Origin: CAZWXH01 sp964637725
GTDB taxonomy: Bacteria; Bacillota_I; Bacilli_A; Erysipelotrichales; Coprobacillaceae
DNA length: 12,282 nt
Assembly: GCA_964637725.1 (NCBI GenBank)
Contig: CAZWXH010000051.1
Span: 1 to 12,282, forward strand
Direction: 5' to 3'
Below are positions 7,346-12,282 of this stretch, piece by piece. Made by a program: the position numbers and the translations under genes. The first letter of the stretch is position 1. Each line of letters starts with the position of its first letter. A model generated the notes under the pieces. That model was not told where the DNA came from. It did no database searches and worked only from the letters and a program-made list of their open reading frames with translations.

Positions 7346-7987
7346 ATCTTGAAATAATGCTCTTCCTATTCGAACCAATGTCGCACCCTCTTCTAGTGCT
7401 ATTTGATAATCTTGAGACATTCCCATAGATAATTGATTTAAAGGATACTTCTTATACTTTAACTTTAATTGATCTAAGAGTTCTTTTGTTTGTTTAAAAT
7501 ATTGTCTTGTTTCATTAACTTCAATATTTGGTGCCATCATCATCAATCCATCTACAATGATAGTGGAACATTTACTTATATATGATAATACATCATCCAT
7601 TTCATCTTGTTTAAATCCATGTTTACTCTCTTCATTTGCGATATTAACTTGTAAAAGGATATGAACTTCAATATTCCTCTTCTTTGCTTGTCTTTCAATT
7701 TCATCAATTAATGAATAACTATTTACTGAATGAATCAATTCTACTTTATCAATAATATATTTTACTTTATTAGATTGCAAAGTTCCAATAAAATGCCAAC
7801 ATCCTTTTCCTTTATATTTATCATACTTTTCTAAAAAGGCTTGGACTCTGTTTTCACCAAAACATCGACATCCACATTTTTCTAGTTCTATTATCGCTTT
7901 TTCATCTACATATTTTGTTGCTGCAACTAATGTTGCAGGTTTGATTTTATTTATAATTCTTTCTACTGCTTGCTGATTTGTTTTCAT
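7343..7987 (-). CDS. yggS: Pyridoxal phosphate homeostasis protein (YggS/PLPBP family)
   Basis: This 214-residue single-domain protein has an alanine-racemase-like TIM-barrel fold. Family marks are LVAATKY with the PLP-binding lysine K25, FGENRVQ, WHFIGTLQSNK, the SMGMSQDYQIAL phosphate-binding region and the terminal GATLVRIGRALF. The family binds PLP without a known enzymatic activity and keeps free PLP and amino/keto acid pools balanced. Length is slightly short of the usual 220-235, with a brief N-terminus. The ATG follows AGAAGGTG with 6 nt spacing. In many Bacillota the homologue (ylmE) sits with sepF and ylmG in a division cluster; here it stands alone, divergent from a membrane protein gene, with its own terminator. 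Confidence 0.95.
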   Translation of the reverse strand: MKTNQQAVERIINKIKPATLVAATKYVDEKAIIELEKCGCRCFGENRVQAFLEKYDKYKGKGCWHFIGTLQSNKVKYIIDKVELIHSVNSYSLIDEIERQAKKRNIEVHILLQVNIANEESKHGFKQDEMDDVLSYISKCSTIIVDGLMMMAPNIEVNETRQYFKQTKELLDQLKLKYKKYPLNQLSMGMSQDYQIALEEGATLVRIGRALFQD

Positions 7988-8007
7988 TGTTTCACCTTCT
8001 TTTATTA

Positions 8008-8013
8008 ATTATA
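8008..8013 (-). promoter_or_regulatory. Probable -10 element of yggS
   Basis: On the minus strand a perfect TATAAT lies 20 nt before the yggS start codon. No convincing -35 is seen 16-18 nt upstream. The predicted leader is short, about 14 nt, but contains the AGAAGGTG ribosome site. Confidence 0.42.
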
Positions 8014-8043
8014 CATGTTTTTGATTTTATTTCTATAATTTGG

Positions 8044-8052
8044 TGTTATAAT
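8044..8052 (+). promoter_or_regulatory. Extended -10 promoter of the HAAS-type membrane protein gene
   Basis: TGTTATAAT is a perfect extended -10 (TGn-TATAAT). A TTGATT lies 20 nt upstream, too far to be a normal -35. Transcription would begin near 8059. Confidence 0.6.
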
Positions 8053-8063
8053 CAATAAAAGTA

Positions 8064-8075
8064 CACATAAATGTG
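8064..8075. promoter_or_regulatory. Small palindrome just after the predicted transcription start
   Basis: CACAT-AA-ATGTG is a perfect 5-bp dyad about 5-16 bases downstream of the predicted start of the plus-strand transcript. The position suits a repressor operator for the membrane protein gene, possibly also affecting divergent yggS. Short dyads occur by chance in AT-rich DNA, so this is weak. Confidence 0.25.
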
Positions 8076-8095
8076 CTATGATAAAAAAAATAATC

Positions 8096-8101
8096 GAGGT
8101 G
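8096..8101 (+). promoter_or_regulatory. Ribosome site that sets the membrane protein start
   Basis: GAGGTG lies 6 nt before the ATG at 8108. The earlier in-frame ATG at 8078 has no purine-rich site in front of it and lies within about 20 nt of the predicted transcription start. Confidence 0.8.
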
Positions 8102-8107
8102 AATGAC

Positions 8108-9061
8108 ATGGATAATTTATTAGAGAGATATCTTGCTGCTGTTTGTTCTTATTTTATTGGCGCTAGAAAAAAAAGAGTCTATCAAAGTTTAAAAAGTAAT
8201 ATAGAGTCATCTCTTGTCCACTATAATGGTATAGAAGAACTCTTAACAAGTTATGGTCATCCAAAAAGTGTGGCTTTAACATATGGCTATCGTCCCTTAC
8301 TTCAACATATCTATAATCCCAAGATTGTTTCAATTATTGAAAGAATTGTTTTCTTTATATCGGGAACTTATTTATTTTTATCAACTCTATACTATTTACA
8401 ACAATTAAACTGTTTACCTTTTCAAGCCACAATGCATGTTGCTTCTACTTTAGATACATCTACAATGGCAACATGGTTATTATCACATCCATTTCTAGTG
8501 ATGTTTGGTATTGCGTTTCTTTCTGTACTACTAATGCTTCTATTAGATAAATATTTTCCTGTTGAACAAAATAAACCTTTAACATGGTCTTTAGAGAAGG
8601 TTCATAAACTACCTCATCCTTCTCAATATGCTCATCACAGTATTGAATCTTTATTAATGATTATATTTACAATATTCTTTTTCTTTTATACATTATTCTT
8701 TTCTAGTGATGTTATTATTCAAATTCAACATACTTCATACCAAATGATTCATTTAATGACTTTCTTCTTTCAACCTTTTATACTTATTATCTTTTTAGAT
8801 TATTTTATTGATATGACAAAGAAGAAAAACACTAAGAAATATTTAAAGTATAGCAGTTTAATAAATTTATTTACATTAGTTGCTATTGTGACATTTATTA
8901 TTAATTCAGGATATCTAAAGGATTATTTATTACCTTATATATCTGTTAATTATTCATTAGTTAACTGCTTTATCATAGGTGCATTATTTATGATTACTTT
9001 TATTTCATTATATAAGTTATTAAGAAATCTAAGATCATATCGTTGTTTATATAGAAAATAG
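8108..9061 (+). CDS. Multi-pass membrane protein with HAAS/DUF1700-like N-terminus
   Basis: This 317-residue protein starts with a soluble helical domain of about 65 residues. It opens MDNLLERYLAAVCSYF and includes IEELLTSYGHPKSVALTYG. This resembles the HAAS/DUF1700 module (helices, then a G-x-P turn), a domain usually found in membrane sensors or regulators paired with PadR repressors or sigma systems. About six hydrophobic helices follow, near residues 75-97, 122-145, 179-197, 213-233, 249-267 and 282-303; the C-terminus is basic. No catalytic motif is visible. Function unknown; a role in envelope signalling is inference. No PadR gene is present beside it: it has its own extended -10 promoter and ends in a hairpin shared with the anti-sigma gene. 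The start at 8108 was chosen over 8078 because of the GAGGTG site. Confidence 0.8.
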   Translation: MDNLLERYLAAVCSYFIGARKKRVYQSLKSNIESSLVHYNGIEELLTSYGHPKSVALTYGYRPLLQHIYNPKIVSIIERIVFFISGTYLFLSTLYYLQQLNCLPFQATMHVASTLDTSTMATWLLSHPFLVMFGIAFLSVLLMLLLDKYFPVEQNKPLTWSLEKVHKLPHPSQYAHHSIESLLMIIFTIFFFFYTLFFSSDVIIQIQHTSYQMIHLMTFFFQPFILIIFLDYFIDMTKKKNTKKYLKYSSLINLFTLVAIVTFIINSGYLKDYLLPYISVNYSLVNCFIIGALFMITFISLYKLLRNLRSYRCLYRK

Positions 9062-9092
9062 CACATAGATTATTTACCTATGTGCTTTATTT
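9060..9092. terminator. Bidirectional terminator shared by two convergent genes
   Basis: A perfect 9-bp stem (AGCACATAG / CTATGTGCT) encloses a 9-nt loop and is followed by TTATTT on the plus strand and ATTTTCTATAT on the minus strand. The plus-strand stop codon (9059-9061) overlaps one arm and the minus-strand stop codon (9074-9076) lies in the loop, so one hairpin ends both transcripts across a 12-bp gap. Confidence 0.8.
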
Positions 9093-9817
9093 AGATGATG
9101 TTTCCCTTGTTGATTTATTCTATCCCTACAACCTTTAGGTACTGCTTGTTGATTATATTGTCCTAGTATTTCATATAATTCTCTAATACTTAAGTCATTG
9201 AGGTTAGCTATTGTATAGTCTTGTGTATAGCTAAGAATATCTTCTATAATACGGTATTTCCCTGATGACATATGATGACTACCTGCATTTTTATAAGTTT
9301 CTTGGTTAACTTGAGAGCAGTGATATTGTTCTCTTGATAATTGTTTCCCTATATATTGATTAACCATGTTTTCTAACTTTGAAGATATGGTTTTATCTGG
9401 AGAATAAATACCAACTTCTAAGATACCTTCTTCTAAATACGTTGTATACTCTTGATTCTTTAATAACACTTGAATAGCTTCTTGAACATCTAATCCTTGA
9501 ATCTCACTTTCTTGAACGATACTTTTTGCATCTTCGTTATAAGTATTCACTTTTATAACTTTATAATCACTATCCAATTCTATTTCTAAACTTGGATTGA
9601 TATCTAAAGAAATATAAGCAATTGGTGATGGATCAATCATTGGTTGATTTTGAAATGTTAAGAATCCTATAATAAGACAACTCATTATCAAAACTATCGA
9701 AAGAGGAATATAATTCTTCTTTTTTTGTTTACTCATAATATACTTTAAAGTCTTATCTTTTATCTCTTGTGATGCTTTCATATTATCCAATTCTTCTAAT
9801 CTGTTATTCAAAGTCAT
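9074..9817 (-). CDS. RsgI-like membrane anti-sigma factor
   Basis: This protein of about 247 residues has a short cytoplasmic N-terminus (about 1-36; LDNMKASQEIKDKT), one transmembrane helix (about 37-56) and an external domain beginning AYISLDINPSLEIELD. This last motif marks the RsgI family, where cleavage at an Asn-Pro bond (here N74-P75) has been described as part of signal release. The following segment (VNTYNEDAKS ... VQEAIQVLL) is also typical. The C-terminal 50-60 residues are polar and basic; no carbohydrate-binding module is present, so the signal sensed is unknown. It would hold the sigma factor encoded just upstream at the membrane. The start overlaps the sigma gene, so translation is probably coupled. 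The ATG at 9817 lies only 2 nt from AGGGGG; GTG at 9820 and TTG at 9811 (8 nt spacing) are alternatives. Confidence 0.85.
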   Translation of the reverse strand: MTLNNRLEELDNMKASQEIKDKTLKYIMSKQKKKNYIPLSIVLIMSCLIIGFLTFQNQPMIDPSPIAYISLDINPSLEIELDSDYKVIKVNTYNEDAKSIVQESEIQGLDVQEAIQVLLKNQEYTTYLEEGILEVGIYSPDKTISSKLENMVNQYIGKQLSREQYHCSQVNQETYKNAGSHHMSSGKYRIIEDILSYTQDYTIANLNDLSIRELYEILGQYNQQAVPKGCRDRINQQGKHHLNKAHR

Positions 9818-10257
9818 CACCCCCTAATTGTTCTTTTAAAAGACTACGTGCCCTTTTTAACCATGTATGAATAGTATTTTCTTTCCTATTTAAAATATCA
9901 GCAATTTCTTTTATTTTATATTCTTCATAATAGTATAAGTAAATAACATTCTTATAATTCTTTGGTAATTTCAATACAATATCATATAATTCAGTATGTT
10001 TATAAAATTCATTTTGTTGATAATAAGTTTCTAATTCATTATCTAGAACAACTTTTCTTCTAAACCATGTATTTAAAGAATCTTTACAACAATTTATAGT
10101 TACACGTATAAGCCATGCTTTTTCATGTTCTTCACTCATAAAAGAAGTAGTTTTTGCATACTTTAAAAAGACATTTTGAAAAATATCATCTACATCACTA
10201 TCTTGTTTCATATGAACAAAACATATCTTTTTTACCATATCTGCATATTTATCAATA
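9804..10257 (-). CDS. ECF-type RNA polymerase sigma factor (N-terminus lost in gap)
   Basis: The visible 150 residues form most of an ECF sigma-70 factor. Region 2 is seen as IDKYADMVKK ... DVDDIFQNVFLKYAK ... KAWLIRVTINCCKD. Region 4 is LPKNYKNVIYLYYYEEYKIKEIADILNR followed by the helix-turn-helix ENTIHTWLKRARSLL. There is no region 3, as expected for ECF factors. The internal ATG at 10238 is not the true start: the frame stays open to the N run, and the residues before it (IDKYAD) belong to the region 2 helix. The first 10-25 residues, ribosome site and promoter are therefore in the gap. It overlaps the anti-sigma gene by 14 bp and forms an operon with it; such pairs usually control their own promoter, which cannot be inspected here. 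Target genes are unknown. Confidence 0.9.
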
Positions 10258-10357
10258 NNNNNNNNNNNNNNNNNNNNNNNNNNNNNNNNNNNNNNNNNNN
10301 NNNNNNNNNNNNNNNNNNNNNNNNNNNNNNNNNNNNNNNNNNNNNNNNNNNNNNNNN
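10258..10357. other. Assembly gap (100 N)
   Basis: There are exactly 100 unknown bases, the conventional placeholder for a gap of unknown length. It removes the start and promoter of the sigma gene and begins right after the T run of the metG terminator. Any open reading frame drawn through it is an artefact. Confidence 0.97.
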
Positions 10358-10390
10358 AAAAAAAGATTTCTCTTTTCTATAAGAGAAACC
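10358..10390 (-). terminator. Rho-independent terminator of metG
   Basis: On the minus strand an 8-bp stem with one G-T pair (GGTTTCTC / GAGAAATC) and a 10-nt loop is followed by at least seven T residues, after which the gap begins. It lies 7 nt past the metG stop codon. Confidence 0.85.
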
Positions 10391-10397
10391 TTATTAA

Positions 10398-12282
10398 TTA
10401 TCTTATTTTTGTTCCATTAGGTAAAGCATCAACAGAAACAAGCTCTAATACTTTTTTCTTTGAACCAGCTAAAATCATACCTTGTGATTCTACCCCTCTT
10501 AAGATTGCAGGTTTTAAGTTAGAAACAACAATAACTTTTCTACCAATCATATCCTCAGGTGAATAAAAATCAGCAATCCCACTCACAATTTGTCTAACTT
10601 CACTACCAATATTGATTTGAGAGATTAATAGTTTATCAGCATCAGGATGTTTTTTACAACTTTCTACTGTTCCTACAGTTAATTCAATCTTCGCAAAATC
10701 ATCTATAGTAATTTGATTTTCATCTTCTTTTTCTTCTTGTTTTGGTTGTAAAACTTCAACTTTCTTTTCAATTTCTTTTGGATCTAGTCTTGCAAATAAT
10801 TGAACTGGTTTATCTGTTACTTTTCCGCCAACTTTATATAATCCGAAAGTTGTTAAATCTTTCATTTCTCTTTGATCTGTATTTATTTGATCTAAGATTT
10901 TAGAAGATGTTGAGGGAAGATATGGTTCTAATGTAATAGCTGCAAATCTTATAGCTTCAATTAGATTATAAAGAACTGTTGCAAGTCTTTCTTTTTTATC
11001 TTCTTCTTTTGCGAGAGCCCAAGGCATTGTATCATCGATATATTTATTAGTTCGTCTTAATAATATAAAGATTTCATCTAATGCTTTTGATGCTTTAAAG
11101 TCATCCATTAAATTTTTAACTTTTTTAGGCATTGCAAGCGCAATATCTTTTAGTTCTTGATCTATAGGTTCATTTACTTCTGGATTAGAAACTATACCAT
11201 CAAAGTATTTATTAGTCATTGCTATGGTTCTGTTAACTAAGTTTCCTAGAATATTTGCTAAATCTGAATTAATTCTTTCTACTAATAAATCCCAAGTAAT
11301 ACTTCCATCGTTATCATAAGGGATTTCATGTAAAACAAAGTATCTAACCGCATCTACACCAAAGATATTCGCTAAATCATCAGCATAAATAACATTCCCT
11401 TTAGACTTAGACATTTTGCTTTCACCTTGGAGTAACCAAGGATGTCCAAAGATTTGTTTAGGTAAAGGAATATCTAATGCCATTAACATAATAGGCCAAT
11501 AGATTGTATGAAATCTGACAATATCTTTACCAATTAAATGTAGATCTGCAGGCCAATATTTCTTATATAAATCACCATGATTACCATCAACATCATAGCC
11601 TAAACCAGTAATATAGTTAGAAAGAGCATCTATCCATACGTAGACAACATGTTTAGGATCAAAGTCTACAGGAATAGACCAGCTAAATGATGTACGAGAT
11701 ACACATAAATCTTGTAATCCTGGTTTTAAGAAGTTATTCATCATTTCATTTTTTCTAGATACTGGTTGAATAAATTCTGGATGATCTTCTATATGTTGAA
11801 TTAATCTATCGGCATATTTAGATAGTTTAAAGAAATAAGCTTCTTCTTTTGCATCATGTACTTCGCCACCACAGTCAGGACATTTCCCATCTACTAATTG
11901 AGACTCAGTGAAGAATGATTCACATGCTGTACAGTATTTTCCTTCATAATGACCTAAGTAGATATCTCCTTGATCATATAGTTTTTTAAATATCTTTTGA
12001 ACTTGTAATTTATGATACTCATCTGTTGTTCTCATAAATTTATCATAAGTCGTATCCATTAAATCCCATATTTCCTTAACAACTGCTGCCTTTTCATCAA
12101 CAAATTGTTTTGGAGGAACACCAGCTTCTTGTGCCTTTAATTCAATTTTTTGTCCATGTTCATCAGTTCCAGTTTGAAAATATACATTATATCCTGCTTG
12201 TCTTTTACTTCTCGCAATAGCATCCGCTAAGATAATCTCATAAGTATTACCAATATGAGGTTTCCCCGAAGTGTATGTAATT
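10398..12282 (-). CDS. metG: Methionyl-tRNA synthetase (5' end cut by window edge)
   Basis: The reading frame stays open to the end of the window, giving 627 visible residues. The first ATG inside it (12059) is internal, because the 74 residues before it carry class I synthetase hallmarks: YTSGKPHIGNTYE (HIGH motif) and FQTGTDEHGQKI. Only about ten residues are missing. The zinc knuckle has two CxxC pairs (C117/C120 and C134/C137). The KMSKS loop is at 290-294, followed by the helical anticodon-binding domain (about 330-480). The C-terminal 105 residues are a Trbp111/EMAP-like tRNA-binding domain (from about 520), found in the longer, dimeric bacterial MetG type. It charges tRNA-Met in the cytoplasm for initiation and elongation. 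No frameshift or missing catalytic motif is seen. Its promoter and any T-box leader would lie outside the window. A strong terminator follows. Confidence 0.97.
   Translation of the reverse strand, partial: ITYTSGKPHIGNTYEIILADAIARSKRQAGYNVYFQTGTDEHGQKIELKAQEAGVPPKQFVDEKAAVVKEIWDLMDTTYDKFMRTTDEYHKLQVQKIFKKLYDQGDIYLGHYEGKYCTACESFFTESQLVDGKCPDCGGEVHDAKEEAYFFKLSKYADRLIQHIEDHPEFIQPVSRKNEMMNNFLKPGLQDLCVSRTSFSWSIPVDFDPKHVVYVWIDALSNYITGLGYDVDGNHGDLYKKYWPADLHLIGKDIVRFHTIYWPIMLMALDIPLPKQIFGHPWLLQGESKMSKSKGNVIYADDLANIFGVDAVRYFVLHEIPYDNDGSITWDLLVERINSDLANILGNLVNRTIAMTNKYFDGIVSNPEVNEPIDQELKDIALAMPKKVKNLMDDFKASKALDEIFILLRRTNKYIDDTMPWALAKEEDKKERLATVLYNLIEAIRFAAITLEPYLPSTSSKILDQINTDQREMKDLTTFGLYKVGGKVTDKPVQLFARLDPKEIEKKVEVLQPKQEEKEDENQITIDDFAKIELTVGTVESCKKHPDADKLLISQINIGSEVRQIVSGIADFYSPEDMIGRKVIVVSNLKPAILRGVESQGMILAGSKKKVLELVSVDALPNGTKIR

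Noticed and set aside
8078..8107. Upstream start (ATG at 8078) for the membrane protein
   Set aside because: No ribosome site precedes it; GAGGTG correctly spaced before 8108 gives a family-like N-terminus.
10154..10420. Plus-strand reading frames crossing the N run
   Set aside because: They are artefacts of unknown bases and lie opposite the clear sigma factor gene.
12057..12059. ATG at 12059 as the start of metG
   Set aside because: The 74 codons upstream in the same frame encode the HIGH-motif region, so this methionine is internal.

Overview
The window is AT-rich DNA with compact, strongly Bacillota-like signals: Shine-Dalgarno sites, TGn/TATAAT promoters and stem-loop terminators. UGA is not read as tryptophan. 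The gene content suggests an anaerobic, low-GC gut-type Bacillota, perhaps near the Erysipelotrichales; that placement is inference from codon and protein style and was not tested. A run of exactly 100 N (10258-10357) is a scaffold gap, so the order across it is not proven.

Layout. At the far left (1-47, minus strand) is what looks like the 5' end of a class C group II intron, just after the terminator hairpin of the next gene. From 65 to 4282 (minus) lies a 1405-residue protein that joins two BadF/HgdC-type activase ATPase domains to two dehydratase-like modules. Divergent from it, 4472-5779 (plus) encodes an AbgA-like M20 amidohydrolase. A shared hairpin separates this from the convergent DEAD-box RNA helicase (5828-7189, minus, RhlE-like). 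Next is yggS (7343-7987, minus), the PLP-homeostasis protein, divergent from a six-helix membrane protein with a HAAS/DUF1700-like N-terminus (8108-9061, plus). That gene converges on an overlapping ECF sigma / RsgI-like anti-sigma pair (9074-10257, minus), whose sigma N-terminus runs into the gap. Beyond the gap is metG (10398-12282, minus), which lacks only about its first ten residues because the window ends.

How the genes relate. Apart from the sigma/anti-sigma pair, each gene looks like its own transcription unit with its own promoter and/or terminator, so this is mostly a housekeeping neighbourhood and not one operon. The least understood parts are the giant fused activase/dehydratase-like protein, which probably couples ATP hydrolysis to low-potential electron transfer on an unknown substrate, and the cell-surface signalling pair (sigma factor plus RsgI-type anti-sigma). 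Predicted starts for the helicase and the membrane protein were moved inward on ribosome-site and promoter evidence. No intergenic stretch exceeds 300 bases.
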